Shown: positions 1-8,854 of the stretch, piece after piece
Position numbering within the stretch: the stretch's first letter is position 1
How the letters are laid out: each line of letters begins with the position of its first letter
Assembly: GCF_014279875.1 (NCBI RefSeq)
Contig: NZ_CP047952.1
Coordinates: 2,108,001-2,172,000 of the forward strand
Length of the DNA: 64,000 nt
From: Synechococcus sp. MEDNS5
GTDB lineage: Bacteria; Cyanobacteriota; Cyanobacteriia; PCC-6307; Cyanobiaceae
Direction of reading: 5' to 3'
Position numbers and translations under genes: made by a program
Notes under the pieces: generated by a model
Seen by the model: the letters and a program-made list of their open reading frames with translations, nothing else
Database searches by the model: none
Told to the model about the DNA's origin: nothing

Positions 1-639
1 CAGTGGCTGGAGGATCAGCCGAACGATCCCTATGCCTGCACCAAGCTCGGGGCACTGGAGGTGAGCAGTGGCAACCACGAGCGAGGCGTGAATCTCCTGC
101 GCAAAGGGCTCGAGCAGCTGCAGGATGGAGCAGGAAGAACGGCTGAGCGCTACGAGTTGCTGCTCAATCTGGGGATCGCCTTGGCACCTGAAGATGCTGA
201 TGCTGCTGAGAGTTACTACAGGCAGGCGCTGGATCTGGCCTTGGATGTGCGTTTGAGCCTCGGTGCCCGGCTGAACCTGGCCGCCTTGCTGATGCAGGCC
301 AATCAGCTGGATGAGGCGATTCAGCTCACCACCACAGCCTGCCAGCGTGCCCCTGAAGTAGCGCTGGCCTGGTACAACCTCGGCTTGATGGAACGACGCC
401 GGGGCGACCTCGCCGCATCCCTGCGCGCCTACGAGCGTTCACTCGAGCTCAATCCCGATCACGCGGAAAGCCACCAGAACTTCGCCGTCGCGCGGCTGAT
501 GGGTGGCGACATCGATGGTGCGCGCGCCAGCTTCCGCGCAGCGATCGACAAGCTCCATCAACAGAACCGTGCCGAGGAGGCCGGGGCGCTTCAAGCCCAG
601 GTGAGCGGGATTGTGAAGCTCGAGGGGAGTGCGCAATGA
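1..639 (+). CDS. TPR-repeat protein, C-terminal part (5' end outside window)
   Basis: The reading frame is open from base 1, so the start lies upstream; a GTG at 61 is internal. The visible part is a chain of tetratricopeptide repeats, helical hairpins that bind partner proteins. Typical TPR spacing is clear in the unit containing ALAWYNLGLMERRRGDLAAS followed by a second helix ending LELNPDHAESHQNFA. The opening segment (DPYACTKLGALE) resembles the TPR tail of cyanobacterial family 2 glycosyltransferases, but no catalytic domain is visible, so that is only a possibility. The stop overlaps the hemD start by four bases (ATGA), implying co-transcription and coupled translation. TPR assignment is firm; the enzymatic role, if any, is unknown. 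Confidence 0.75.
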   Translation, partial: QWLEDQPNDPYACTKLGALEVSSGNHERGVNLLRKGLEQLQDGAGRTAERYELLLNLGIALAPEDADAAESYYRQALDLALDVRLSLGARLNLAALLMQANQLDEAIQLTTTACQRAPEVALAWYNLGLMERRRGDLAASLRAYERSLELNPDHAESHQNFAVARLMGGDIDGARASFRAAIDKLHQQNRAEEAGALQAQVSGIVKLEGSAQ

Positions 640-1454
640 CGGGAGGCCAGGCCCCTGCGCTGACGGGACGCACGGTGTTGATGACCCGGGCGATGGAGCA
701 GCAGAGTGAGGGCCGCCGACTGCTGGAGGCGCTCGGTGCCAAGGTTCTCGATTTGCCGGCTCTGGAGATCGGCCCTCCGGATCACTGGGGTGCACTCGAC
801 GATGCTCTAGCGGAATGGGACAGCTTCCACTGGCTGATCTTCTCCAGTGCGAACGGCGTGGAAGCCGTTGAAGAGCGGCTGCAACAGCAGGGGAAGACCC
901 TGGCCCATCGACCAGGCAGCCTCAAAATTGCAGCAGTGGGACGCAAGACCGCCAGGCGCCTGGAGGAGCTTGGCTCGGAGGCGGATTTCGTGCCCCCCGA
1001 GTTTGTCGCCGACAGCTTGATCGAACACTTCCCGGTGTCTGGCTGGGGGCTGCGCATCCTGCTGCCACGGGTCCAGAGCGGTGGACGCACCGTTCTGGCG
1101 GAAGCTTTCGGTGAAGCCGGCGCGCGGGTTGTGGAGGTGCCGGCTTATGAGTCTCGCTGTCCGGAGGCGATCCCCGCAGCAACGCTGGATGCCTTGCGAG
1201 CCGAGGCAGTGGATGCGATCTGTTTCACCAGCGGCAAAACGGTGCTGCACACCACACACCTGCTGGCACAGAGCATGGGGGAGGAGGAGGCGACGGCCAA
1301 GCTCAAACGGGCTGCCTTGGTGTCGATCGGTCCGCAAACCAGTGAACGTTGCCGCGAACTGCTGGGCCGTGTGGACCAGGAAGCCCATCCCCATGATCTC
1401 GAAGGCCTTGTGATGGCTTGTGTTCAGGCAATGCAGAACGGAACTTCGGTTTGA
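636..1454 (+). CDS. hemD: Uroporphyrinogen-III synthase
   Basis: This 272-residue protein cyclises hydroxymethylbilane with inversion of ring D to give uroporphyrinogen III, the last precursor common to haem, chlorophyll and bilins; it is cytosolic. The family has low conservation. The recognisable parts are the N-terminal TGRTVLMTRAMEQQ, the segment DWLIFSSANGVEAV-like (here DSFHWLIFSSANGVEAVEE), AAVGRKTARRLEELG, and the C-terminal ICFTSGKTV and ALVSIGPQTSERCRELLG. Length fits the usual 250-270 residues. ATG at 636 overlaps the stop of the upstream TPR gene. The 3' end overlaps a convergent lipoprotein gene by about 30 bases, with no terminator visible between them. Confidence 0.85.
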   Translation: MTGGQAPALTGRTVLMTRAMEQQSEGRRLLEALGAKVLDLPALEIGPPDHWGALDDALAEWDSFHWLIFSSANGVEAVEERLQQQGKTLAHRPGSLKIAAVGRKTARRLEELGSEADFVPPEFVADSLIEHFPVSGWGLRILLPRVQSGGRTVLAEAFGEAGARVVEVPAYESRCPEAIPAATLDALRAEAVDAICFTSGKTVLHTTHLLAQSMGEEEATAKLKRAALVSIGPQTSERCRELLGRVDQEAHPHDLEGLVMACVQAMQNGTSV

Positions 1455-1930
1455 CCCGCCACCGAAACAGTGAGGCAGCCTCGGCGCAGGTCGATGGTCT
1501 GAACCACCCATCCCACCGGCAATAAACCGCTCGACTCGCCAGGGCAACGACCTCTCTCGCCGACACAGACCGGCCCTGAACCTTCTGATGTGGTCACCAG
1601 GGCGCGACGCTGACCACCAACTGACAGCACCCCTTGAACCTGGAGTCCCAGGCCAAGCGGTTGATCAGGAGCGGATGTTGAAACAGCAGCAGCCACGGGA
1701 GCGAAGGGATCTGGGCGGCCATCGGGAACCGCACTGAGCACCTGCTCGAGACTGGGCAGGGGCACAAAAGAGGAGGGAGGTGCCAGCCGGTCAAGACGAT
1801 CCCTGGAAGTTTTAGAAGCAACGTCCTCAGCCTCAAGCGGCTTTAACCCAGGAGCAGCGTTCTGAGTCGTGTCACTGCCGCAACCGCTGATCAGGATCCA
1901 GAGCAGTCCGGCCAAGCTCACCCCTCGCAC
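1424..1930 (-). CDS. Predicted lipoprotein, possibly PilP-like
   Basis: A protein of 168 residues if it starts at the GTG at 1930, which follows the upstream SRPBCC gene's stop (1965) by 34 bases. This start gives a short hydrophobic signal (SLAGLLWILISGC) ending in a lipobox with Cys17, so a membrane-anchored lipoprotein is likely. A Ser/Pro-rich linker follows, then a motif RPDPFAP and a small beta-type domain (LQVQGVLSVGGQRRALV ... GWVVQTIDLRRGCLTVS). The RPDPF motif and the domain shape recall the pilus assembly lipoprotein PilP, but other type IV pilus genes are absent here, so this is a weak inference. A longer frame back to 2050 would overlap the SRPBCC gene and lose the N-terminal signal. 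Confidence 0.6.
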   Translation of the reverse strand: MRGVSLAGLLWILISGCGSDTTQNAAPGLKPLEAEDVASKTSRDRLDRLAPPSSFVPLPSLEQVLSAVPDGRPDPFAPVAAAVSTSAPDQPLGLGLQVQGVLSVGGQRRALVTTSEGSGPVCVGERGRCPGESSGLLPVGWVVQTIDLRRGCLTVSVAGQTEVPFCIA

Positions 1931-1964
1931 GACAGCACGGGAAGAGACACTTCGGAGACTCCGT

Positions 1965-2414
1965 TCAGCCCCCAGACGCGTTTTCTCGCTCAACCAGATC
2001 CCGGAAACGATCAAGGTTTGCCTGAAGCTCCTTGGTAACAATCCCTCCAAGAATGCTGGGTTCCATCAGTGGTGCCAAGACCCCTGGAAGCTCATAGGTG
2101 ACCGTGAGCTTCACAGCGGTACGTCCCGGCTGCTCGACGTAGAAACGAACAGCACCTTTCGTCGGCAGGCCACCGACGGATTCCCAGTGCAGCTGCTGAG
2201 CTTCGACGCGTTGGGTAATGCGTGCCTTCCAGTGAAAACGAAACCCCTGAGCAGCAAGCGTCCAGTCGGTAAGTTCTGGATCATCAAGGGTTTTCACCGA
2301 TTCGATCCAACGCATCCACTTGGGCATGGCCTCGAGATCGCTCCAGACAGCCCACACCCGGTCCACGGGAGCGTTGACCTCGGTGGTCACAGAATGTTCA
2401 AGCCAGCGTCCCAT
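1965..2414 (-). CDS. SRPBCC / polyketide cyclase-dehydrase family protein
   Basis: A 149-residue single-domain protein of the START/Bet v 1-like (SRPBCC) fold, which binds hydrophobic ligands in a deep cavity. The diagnostic opening is HSVTTEVNAPVDRVWAVWSD followed by LEAMPKWMRWIESV. I chose the ATG at 2414 (MGRWLEHS), five bases after the zeta-carotene desaturase stop; a longer frame to 2489 would overlap that gene. The close spacing suggests an operon with the desaturase and the lipoprotein downstream. A role in carotenoid or other lipid binding is an attractive inference from position, but no catalytic residues identify a reaction. Confidence 0.75.
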   Translation of the reverse strand: MGRWLEHSVTTEVNAPVDRVWAVWSDLEAMPKWMRWIESVKTLDDPELTDWTLAAQGFRFHWKARITQRVEAQQLHWESVGGLPTKGAVRFYVEQPGRTAVKLTVTYELPGVLAPLMEPSILGGIVTKELQANLDRFRDLVERENASGG

Positions 2415-2418
2415 GGGT

Positions 2419-3885
2419 TCAGGCGACTGCAGTGTTTGTGGCCAGCCGGGCCGGCTTCCTGAGGATGGCGGCGGCTGCGAGATGTCCACTCATCGTGGCT
2501 CCCTCCATGGAATCGATGTAGTCCTGACGGGTGTAGCTGCCGGCCAGAAAAAAGTTGTTCACCGCGGTGCTCTGTTCAGGCCTGTAAGGCTCCATTCCAG
2601 GGGCTTCGCGGTAAAGCGACTGAGCCAGTTTCACCACGTTGCTCCAGGTGAGCTTGAGGTTCCGTGCTGATGGAAACAGGTTTCTGACCTGCTGATCGGT
2701 ATGCGCAACGATGTCGTCCACAGATTTGGGGATCCACGGGTCACCAGGGGTCAGCACGCATTGCAACAGGGATCCAACGCCATCCTTGCGGTAGTCCTCA
2801 GGGCTGGCCAACGCCAGATCGGCGAAACAACTGAAATCGGCATCGGCTGTGTAGAGGAGATTGTTGAGCCCAGCAGGCTCGGACACATCCCGGCGACGCT
2901 CTTCATGGGCCTCTCCGAGCTCGGTGACCCAGCCGTCGTAGCGCAATTGCACCGTGGCGACTGGAACGGCCTCGAGTTTGTGAATTGCCTCAAATTGGGG
3001 GAAGCGGCGCCAAGCCTCAGGCAGCAAGCGCTGAATCCCTGGCACATCACAGGCAGCCAGGTAGGCATCGGCCTCGATCTGCACATCGCCCTCGGGTGTC
3101 CCTAGCTCCAGGCTGGTGACCTCTGGACGATCACCCTCCGTGAAGTGCACCTGCTTCACCCGATGACGCAGGTGCAGCTTGCCACCGCGCTGCTGGATGT
3201 ACTCAAGGATTGGGCCAGTGAGCCAACGATGGGGAGAACCCTTGAGCAGATTCAGCTTGGAGGCTTCAGTTTTGGCAGCGAACATCATGAAGATGGTGAG
3301 CATGCATCGAGCCGAAATGGCCTCACAGTCGATGAAACCGAGGGCGTAGGCGATGGGATTCCACATGCGTCGGATGCTTTCCGGGCTGCCGCCATGGCCG
3401 ACAAACCAGTCCTGGAAGCTCATCGAGTCCAGGGCACGGATCGTGCGCATCGCCCCTTCGTAATCAACAAGACCGCGCACGATTGGGCTGGTTCCCAGGG
3501 CAAGCGCATTGCGGAGCTTGTCGATCCAGCTCAGCTGAGGCGTAGTGAAGAAGGCCTTGAGGCCGTTGAACGGAGCGCCGATCGGAAAGCGGAAATCAAG
3601 CTCCCGCAGGTCACCACCACTGTTCACGAACAAATGGGTGTGATCTTTCGGAAGCAGGTTGTCTATCGCCCCCACCTTCCGCATCAGCTTGAAGAGGTTG
3701 GCGTAGTTGAAAAAGAACACGTGCAATCCCATCTCAATGTGATTGCCCTCAGGATCAACCCAGCTTCCAACCTTTCCGCCCATGAACGGACGAGCCTCGT
3801 AAAGGTTGACTTCATGGCCTGCATCCACCAAATCCACCGCGGCGGCAAGCCCTGCCAAACCAGCGCCCACAATCGCGACCCGCAC
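2419..3885 (-). CDS. crtQ: Zeta-carotene desaturase
   Basis: A 488-residue FAD-dependent plant-type desaturase that introduces the last two double bonds, converting zeta-carotene to lycopene with plastoquinone as likely acceptor; it acts at the thylakoid or cytoplasmic membrane. The N-terminal dinucleotide motif is [20 protein letters not shown], followed by [20 protein letters not shown]. The C-terminal FAD motif is [20 protein letters not shown], typical of the Pds/Zds family. The sequence following the second motif ([11 protein letters not shown]) and the extended central region favour Zds over phytoene desaturase, which is a separate gene at 54938-56359. It heads a minus-strand unit with the SRPBCC protein and lipoprotein. 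The N-terminus MRVAIVGAG is a typical start. Confidence 0.9.
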   Translation of the reverse strand: MRVAIVGAGLAGLAAAVDLVDAGHEVNLYEARPFMGGKVGSWVDPEGNHIEMGLHVFFFNYANLFKLMRKVGAIDNLLPKDHTHLFVNSGGDLRELDFRFPIGAPFNGLKAFFTTPQLSWIDKLRNALALGTSPIVRGLVDYEGAMRTIRALDSMSFQDWFVGHGGSPESIRRMWNPIAYALGFIDCEAISARCMLTIFMMFAAKTEASKLNLLKGSPHRWLTGPILEYIQQRGGKLHLRHRVKQVHFTEGDRPEVTSLELGTPEGDVQIEADAYLAACDVPGIQRLLPEAWRRFPQFEAIHKLEAVPVATVQLRYDGWVTELGEAHEERRRDVSEPAGLNNLLYTADADFSCFADLALASPEDYRKDGVGSLLQCVLTPGDPWIPKSVDDIVAHTDQQVRNLFPSARNLKLTWSNVVKLAQSLYREAPGMEPYRPEQSTAVNNFFLAGSYTRQDYIDSMEGATMSGHLAAAAILRKPARLATNTAVA

Positions 3886-3996
3886 GCCTCTGCTGCCAAG
3901 AACTCACTGACTCTATGAATCGGATGGGGTGGACCGCTTCGGGCGGCGGTCCTCTGGTCTCCATAGAGTGGAGACAAAGCCTGTGATCAGCTTCCG

Positions 3997-4407
3997 ATGT
4001 CCAGTGCAGAACTCTCCGCAGACACCCTGGCGCCTGCACCGTCCCACACCTCCAGAGATGGCAAAGGAATCCTGATCACCGAGCCCGCGATGAAGCAACT
4101 CGCCAGACTTTGCGCCGACCAGGGGGGTGACCAGGTTCTGCGGGTGGGGGTGCGCTCCGGAGGATGCAGTGGGATGAGCTACACGATGGATTTCGTTTCG
4201 TCCTCTGAAACCCTCTCTGATGACGAGTGCTACGACTACGTCGCTCCAGATGGTGCGGAATTCAGGGTGATCTGCGACCCCAAAAGCCTGCTCTACATCT
4301 ATGGCATGCAGCTCGACTTCAGCACAGCGCTGATCGGTGGCGGCTTCAATTTCACCAATCCCAATGCCACGCAAACCTGTGGCTGCGGCAGCTCTTTCGC
4401 GGTCTGA
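3997..4407 (+). CDS. A-type iron-sulfur carrier (HesB/IscA/SufA family)
   Basis: A 136-residue protein that carries or delivers Fe-S clusters in the cytosol. The three conserved cysteines are present: Cys57 in SGGCSGMSY, and Cys128 and Cys130 in the C-terminal TCGCGSSF. The N-terminal 20 residues form a variable extension before ILITEPAMKQL. It is divergently oriented from crtQ, with 111 bases between the two starts that should hold both promoters. Whether it corresponds to SufA or another A-type paralogue cannot be decided from this window because the suf genes are elsewhere. Confidence 0.88.
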   Translation: MSSAELSADTLAPAPSHTSRDGKGILITEPAMKQLARLCADQGGDQVLRVGVRSGGCSGMSYTMDFVSSSETLSDDECYDYVAPDGAEFRVICDPKSLLYIYGMQLDFSTALIGGGFNFTNPNATQTCGCGSSFAV

Positions 4408-4470
4408 ACAAGGCCGTGCCCACGGCCTGCTGTGGGAATCTGATCGGATCGCTTTTTAGGTCGACCATCC

Positions 4471-4890
4471 ATGGATGCCACCCAGGACTCCCTCTTCCAA
4501 CAGGCGATGGCCCGCTACCAGGACGGCGTGCCTGCTGAAGATCTTCTAGGGGATTTCGAGACGATCACTGCCGCAGCGCCAAGACAATCGGCTGGCTGGA
4601 CCTGCCTGACCTGGCTTCAGCTCCTGTGCGAACAGCCGGAGGAAGCCCTGCGATCAGGACGGATGGCGGTCAAGCTGAATCCCCAGGACCCGCAGGCTCG
4701 CATCAACCTCTGCCTGGCCATGCTTGAGACCAAAGCCAAGGGTGTCCGCGACCACATCGAAGTGGTTCAGCAGGTTCTTGCCGTGGCGCCCGACGTGGCA
4801 AGTGATCTGCGCGAGTCGATCGATGATGGATTGCAGCGTCGCCCGGAGTGGCCTGCTCTGCTGAAAGTAAAGGCCTGGCTGGAGCTCTGA
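4471..4890 (+). CDS. Small TPR-like protein
   Basis: A 139-residue soluble protein with two to three TPR-like helical hairpins, the clearest being GWTCLTWLQLLCEQPEEALR followed by GRMAVKLNPQDPQARINLCL. It likely mediates protein contacts; no catalytic motif is seen. It lies 63 bases after the Fe-S carrier gene and one base before the GTG of the LpxB-like gene, so it probably belongs to the same transcript. The partner is not identified. Confidence 0.75.
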   Translation: MDATQDSLFQQAMARYQDGVPAEDLLGDFETITAAAPRQSAGWTCLTWLQLLCEQPEEALRSGRMAVKLNPQDPQARINLCLAMLETKAKGVRDHIEVVQQVLAVAPDVASDLRESIDDGLQRRPEWPALLKVKAWLEL

Positions 4891-4891
4891 G

Positions 4892-6097
4892 GTGGGGCGC
4901 CTGCTCCTGCTCAGCAACGGTCACGGCGAAGATCTCTCAGGGTCACTGCTGGCCAAGGCACTGGCAAACCGGGGCCACACCGTGGAGGCCCTGCCCCTGG
5001 TGGGGCGGGGTCAGCCCTACCGGGATGCGGGCATTGGCCTGATCGGCGGCACGCAGGAATTCAGTACCGGTGGCCTGGGCTACACCAGCCTGCGCGGGCG
5101 AATGACTGAACTGATCCAAGGGCAGGTGGTTTATCTGCTACGCCGGTTGGTGAGGCTGCTGCGCATCGGCCATCGTTACGACCTCGTGGTCGTAGTGGGC
5201 GATGTGATTCCGGTGATGGCTGCCTGGCTGTGCCGGCGCCCAGTGGTCACCTATCTCGTGGCCTACTCCAGTCATTACGAGGGCCGGCTGCGTTTGCCGT
5301 GGCCCTGCGCCTCCTGCCTGAGCAGCCGTCGCTTTCGGGCCATCTTCAGCCGGGATCAATGCACAGCCGATGACCTCAGTGATCAATTGACCCGAGAGGT
5401 GCGCTTTCTCGGCAATCCATTCATGGATCCGGTGCTGGCCGATGCCGGGAGACTGCCAGCAACTCGGCAACGGCTCGGTCTGCTGCCAGGCAGCCGCCGG
5501 CCGGAGCTGGAGCAGAACCTGCGGCTGCTCCTGCAGATGATCGAGCGGCTGCCCACAGAGCTTTTCGGGGAAGGAGTTCTGGAGCTTGATCTGGCGCTCG
5601 TGGCCTCCCTGGACGACCCATCCCTGCACGACCTGGTGCAGCCCTGGGGCTGGGACCTGGCCGAGGAATCCGACGGTTCCGGCATGCTGCTCCAGCGGGG
5701 GCCGCGCCACATCCATGTACGCCGTGGCACATTCGCGGCCGTGTTGCACAGCTCGGATCTGTTGGTGTGCATGGCTGGAACTGCAGCGGAACAGGCGGTG
5801 GGACTGGCACGCCCCGTCCTGCAGCTCGCTGGCCGAGGCCCCCAGTTCACCGCGGGATTTGCTGAAGCCCAGCGACGCCTGCTTGGGCCCACGGTGTTCT
5901 GTGCCCAGGGGGAACCAGGGGAAACCGCCACCCTGGAAGCCTCGGCGCAGTTAGCCATCGACCTGCTCAGAAGGAGCCGCCTTGACCCGGATCTGCAGCG
6001 GCAATGTCAACAACAAGCCTTGCAAAGGCTTGGCCCCGCCGGAGGAGGCGCCAGGATGGCCCAGGCCATTTCAGACTTGGTGCAGCAACCTTCATGA
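4892..6097 (+). CDS. LpxB-like glycosyltransferase (lipid-A-disaccharide synthase related)
   Basis: A 401-residue protein starting at GTG 4892 with LLLLSNGHGEDLSG, a nucleotide-sugar transferase type N-terminus. The middle contains LGLLPGSRRPELEQNLRLLL, the donor-binding segment shared with LpxB (GSR motif), and the C-terminal third has LLVCMAGTAAEQAVGLARPV, the equivalent of the LpxB GTATLE region. It matches the conserved cyanobacterial group of LpxB-related proteins rather than LpxB itself, so the acceptor is unknown. The gene overlaps the next small membrane protein by four bases. Lipid glycosylation at the cytoplasmic membrane is likely, but its true substrate is an inference. Confidence 0.72.
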   Translation: MGRLLLLSNGHGEDLSGSLLAKALANRGHTVEALPLVGRGQPYRDAGIGLIGGTQEFSTGGLGYTSLRGRMTELIQGQVVYLLRRLVRLLRIGHRYDLVVVVGDVIPVMAAWLCRRPVVTYLVAYSSHYEGRLRLPWPCASCLSSRRFRAIFSRDQCTADDLSDQLTREVRFLGNPFMDPVLADAGRLPATRQRLGLLPGSRRPELEQNLRLLLQMIERLPTELFGEGVLELDLALVASLDDPSLHDLVQPWGWDLAEESDGSGMLLQRGPRHIHVRRGTFAAVLHSSDLLVCMAGTAAEQAVGLARPVLQLAGRGPQFTAGFAEAQRRLLGPTVFCAQGEPGETATLEASAQLAIDLLRRSRLDPDLQRQCQQQALQRLGPAGGGARMAQAISDLVQQPS

Positions 6098-6369
6098 CTC
6101 CACCGTTGCAGGAACCCATCTGGAAGCGCTGGCTCGACCGGGTGTTAGTGCTTGACGTATTCGTGGTTCTGGGTGGTGCCGCCTGGTTTGCCTTGGCAAT
6201 TGTGGGGAGCAGTCAAGGGATTGAAGGCCCCATGCGGCAATTTCAACGCCTCTGGGAGCCCCTGTTCACTCCAGCGATCGGTCTGTTGATCGCCTCGGCC
6301 CTGATCAACGGCTGCTGGAGCTGGTGGCAGAGGCGAGTGCAGCGTCAAGCGACGGACAATGGAAACTGA
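6094..6369 (+). CDS. Small two-helix membrane protein
   Basis: A 91-residue protein beginning MTPPLQEPIWKRWLDR with ATG at 6094, overlapping the upstream stop (ATGA). Two hydrophobic stretches are visible: VLVLDVFVVLGGAAWFALAI and, after a short polar loop containing RQFQRLWEPLF, PAIGLLIASALINGCW. A basic tail WWQRRVQRQ follows. I do not recognise a functional domain. Translational coupling to the LpxB-like gene suggests a shared membrane role. The 3' end overlaps the convergent epimerase-family gene by 65 bases. Confidence 0.7.
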   Translation: MTPPLQEPIWKRWLDRVLVLDVFVVLGGAAWFALAIVGSSQGIEGPMRQFQRLWEPLFTPAIGLLIASALINGCWSWWQRRVQRQATDNGN

Positions 6370-7252
6370 ACGCGAGCTCCTGCAAGCGCGTAGAACACAC
6401 CCGCTGGCCATCCAACACCACTTGAGCGCCATCACCGAGCAGAAGCTGGAGGACGGGACCAGGGACCGGCAAGAGACTGGGACGGCCTAAGCAGCGTCCG
6501 AGCCCAGAAGCGAAGTCGGCCATCGAAACCGGCTCAGGGGCAACGGCATTGATGGCTCCCGACCAGGAAGGCTGCTCTAGAGCACTCTGGATCATCCGGC
6601 AGAGATCACTGCGCTCGATCCAGCTCATCCATTGCTGCCCCGAGCCGATCGGTCCACCGAATCCAGTCCGGAAGACCGGAAGCATCTTCGCGAGGGCACC
6701 GCCGTCTGAAGACAGAACAATGCCGATGCGCAATACAACCAGCCGGGTGGCCTTCGGCTTCGCCGAGGCCGCCTGTTCCCAGCGCTGGCAGAGACCCGCC
6801 AGAAAATCTGAACCAGGAGCACTGCTCTCCTCGAACTGGGCGTTGGCACTGGTGCCGAAGTAGCCAACCGCCGATGCATTCACAAGAACGGAGGGGGGCG
6901 TGTCGAGCGCAGCCATCGCCTCGACGAGAGAGCGAGTGGTTTCGAGGCGACTGGATTCGAGCAGGCGCAGATGCTGCGGCGTCCAGCGCTGTTCTGCGAT
7001 CGGCTCACCGGCAAGATTCACCACCCCATCACAGGCTGCGAGAGCCTGGGGCAGTGCTGCTGAGGAGGCCCAGCTGGAGGGTGCAGCAGGGTCGGCCTGA
7101 ATCCAGTGCAGCTGAGAGGCGATGCCATCGGGCAGGTCTACTGCGGAGGCAGGCCTGCGACTCACCACGGTGAGTTGATGGCCTGCCGCGTGCAGGAGAG
7201 GGATGAGCCCGCGCCCAACCAGGCCTGTGCATCCGATCAGCAGGAGACGCAT
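6305..7252 (-). CDS. NAD(P)-dependent epimerase-like protein, TIGR01777/YfcH family
   Basis: A 315-residue short-chain dehydrogenase-like protein. The Rossmann motif is at the N-terminus (LLIGCTGLVGRGLIPLLHAA), followed by GVVNLAGEPIAEQRW, which is diagnostic for the TIGR01777 group, and VLVNASAVGYFGTS containing the Ser/Tyr pair of the active site. The C-terminal DUF1731-like segment includes LSFHCPSLDAAL-like residues (here AFSFHCPSLDAALAS). In plants and cyanobacteria members of this group have been linked to chloroplast division or photosynthesis, but the reaction is unknown. It is transcribed toward the small membrane protein gene. Confidence 0.82.
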   Translation of the reverse strand: MRLLLIGCTGLVGRGLIPLLHAAGHQLTVVSRRPASAVDLPDGIASQLHWIQADPAAPSSWASSAALPQALAACDGVVNLAGEPIAEQRWTPQHLRLLESSRLETTRSLVEAMAALDTPPSVLVNASAVGYFGTSANAQFEESSAPGSDFLAGLCQRWEQAASAKPKATRLVVLRIGIVLSSDGGALAKMLPVFRTGFGGPIGSGQQWMSWIERSDLCRMIQSALEQPSWSGAINAVAPEPVSMADFASGLGRCLGRPSLLPVPGPVLQLLLGDGAQVVLDGQRVCSTRLQELAFSFHCPSLDAALASATSSSSR

Positions 7253-7284
7253 GGGAGGTGAGCGCAGAGAAACGGTGCTCGAGG

Positions 7285-8553
7285 TTAGGCAGCCGACGAT
7301 GAATCAGCGCCGGGATCCGGAAGGGTGAGATGCATGCGCCGAGCGAGGGGCACCAGGGCAAAGCCCTGAACGAACAGGCCGTAAAGCACCACTGCCAGGG
7401 CCAGGGGAGGCATCAAGACGCCCCAGCTAACACCCGAAGACCAGGCATTGATGGCCAAGGCGATCGGCACGGCCCCTCGCAACCCAGCCCAGCAAACAAA
7501 GATGCGTTCACCAGAGCTGAAGGATGTTCGCCACAGCAAGAGGTGCACCATCACTAGTCGCACAAGCTGCATCACCAAAAACAGCAGGAAGGCCATCCCG
7601 GCCGCATACACCACATCCTGAGGTGCGACGACCAGTCCCATGCACAGGAACAGGAGCAACTCAGCCATCTTGGCGTAGCTCGAATGCGCTTCCTCCAGAA
7701 CCGCCTGTTCCAGGCTGTCTGTGTTGCCCAGCACCAGCCCTGCCACATAGGCGGCCAACAGCGGGCTGCCTCCGAGCAGAGATGTGCCCCCGCTGAGCAC
7801 CATCAAGAGAGCAAGGCTCACGACAGGCAGCATCGAGGCCTGGGTAAGCCCCATGCGTGTTCCGAGAAGCTGCACGGTGAGGCTTCCACCCAGAAAGCCG
7901 ATCAGGATTCCCAGCAAAAACTGGCGCACCAGATCGGTCACCAGCACGCCAGCACCGACCCCCTCCCCACCGACAAGCGCTAGGGCAAGACCGGCCAGCA
8001 CCACAGCCATCGGATCATTGAACCCCGATTCGCATTCGATCAGATCCATCAGCGGCTGCGGCAGACGCCCCTGCAGAGGCCTCAGCAGTGCCAGCACGGC
8101 CGACGCGTCCGTGCTGGCCACCATCGCTCCGATAAAGAGATTGCGCGGCACCATCTGCGTAAGGGCTTCGCCTCCTCGGGCCAGATCAAAACCGATCCCC
8201 ACGGCGGTGATCAACGCGGCTGTGATCAGCACCCCGATCGTGGCCAGGCGCGCCGCTGGCTTGATCACCCCCCGCACCTCCTTCCAATTCGTGGTCAATC
8301 CGCCAAAGAACAGCACAAGCACCAGTGCCGACTGGGTGATCTGCTGGGCATGATCCAGGCTCAGCAGCGTGAGCTCGCGCGTATTGGACACCTCCACCTG
8401 GTTATCGATCAGCAGACCGAGCAGAAGCACCATGAGGATTCCCGGCACCCGCACCCGCGCTGCGAGGTCATCCAGGAGCACCGACACGAGCAGGAGACCG
8501 CCGAAGGCCACCAGATAAATCGAAAGGCCGTTGTCCAAATGGTGGGCTGGCAT
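7285..8553 (-). CDS. Na+/H+ or K+/H+ antiporter, CPA1 (NhaP-like)
   Basis: A 422-residue integral membrane protein with about 12 hydrophobic helices. The family signature is GFNDPMAVVLAGLAL (the Asn-Asp pair used in electroneutral CPA1 exchange) and an upstream ASTDASAVLALLRPL segment. It exchanges monovalent cations for protons across the cytoplasmic membrane, helping pH and salt balance, relevant in a marine cell. I place the start at ATG 8553 (MPAHHLDNGL); a longer frame would cross the divergent ndhO promoter and start. No regulatory TrkA-C domain is seen at the C-terminus. Confidence 0.85.
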   Translation of the reverse strand: MPAHHLDNGLSIYLVAFGGLLLVSVLLDDLAARVRVPGILMVLLLGLLIDNQVEVSNTRELTLLSLDHAQQITQSALVLVLFFGGLTTNWKEVRGVIKPAARLATIGVLITAALITAVGIGFDLARGGEALTQMVPRNLFIGAMVASTDASAVLALLRPLQGRLPQPLMDLIECESGFNDPMAVVLAGLALALVGGEGVGAGVLVTDLVRQFLLGILIGFLGGSLTVQLLGTRMGLTQASMLPVVSLALLMVLSGGTSLLGGSPLLAAYVAGLVLGNTDSLEQAVLEEAHSSYAKMAELLLFLCMGLVVAPQDVVYAAGMAFLLFLVMQLVRLVMVHLLLWRTSFSSGERIFVCWAGLRGAVPIALAINAWSSGVSWGVLMPPLALAVVLYGLFVQGFALVPLARRMHLTLPDPGADSSSAA

Positions 8554-8596
8554 TGCGTGCAAGGGTTCTAGCCTGGCGAATAAAGACCGACCCGTG

Positions 8597-8854
8597 ATGG
8601 CCGAGACACCGTCGAGCCCCGCTCCAGCCGCGAAAGCCCCTCCTGCACTGAAAAAAGGCGCTCTGGTGCGCGTGAACAAGGCGGCTTATGAGGGCAGCAC
8701 GGAAGCCGGTGCCAGCGACCCCCATCCCCCGGCCTACATCTTCGAAGGGCCCGGAGAACTTCTGGTGGTGAAAGGGACCTACGGCCAAGTGCGTTGGCGC
8801 AGACCCGTGCCCGATGTGTGGCTGCGGATGGATCAGCTCGAGGCGTTCTCCTGA
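8597..8854 (+). CDS. ndhO: NDH-1 (NAD(P)H:plastoquinone oxidoreductase) subunit O
   Basis: An 85-residue protein matching NdhO, a small cyanobacteria/plastid-specific subunit on the stromal side of the NDH-1 complex. Characteristic pieces are [32 protein letters not shown] and the C-terminal [18 protein letters not shown] at 8597 gives the MAETP start, preceded by a Pro/Ala-rich N-terminus. It is divergent from the antiporter gene 43 bases away and its 3' end overlaps the convergent glycosyltransferase gene by 22 bases. NdhM, NdhF and NdhD are encoded around 56-63 kb. Confidence 0.9.
   Translation: MAETPSSPAPAAKAPPALKKGALVRVNKAAYEGSTEAGASDPHPPAYIFEGPGELLVVKGTYGQVRWRRPVPDVWLRMDQLEAFS

Noticed and set aside
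3145-3918. 257-codon frame antisense to crtQ
   Set aside because: No family features, and it lies wholly on the opposite strand of a strongly conserved gene.
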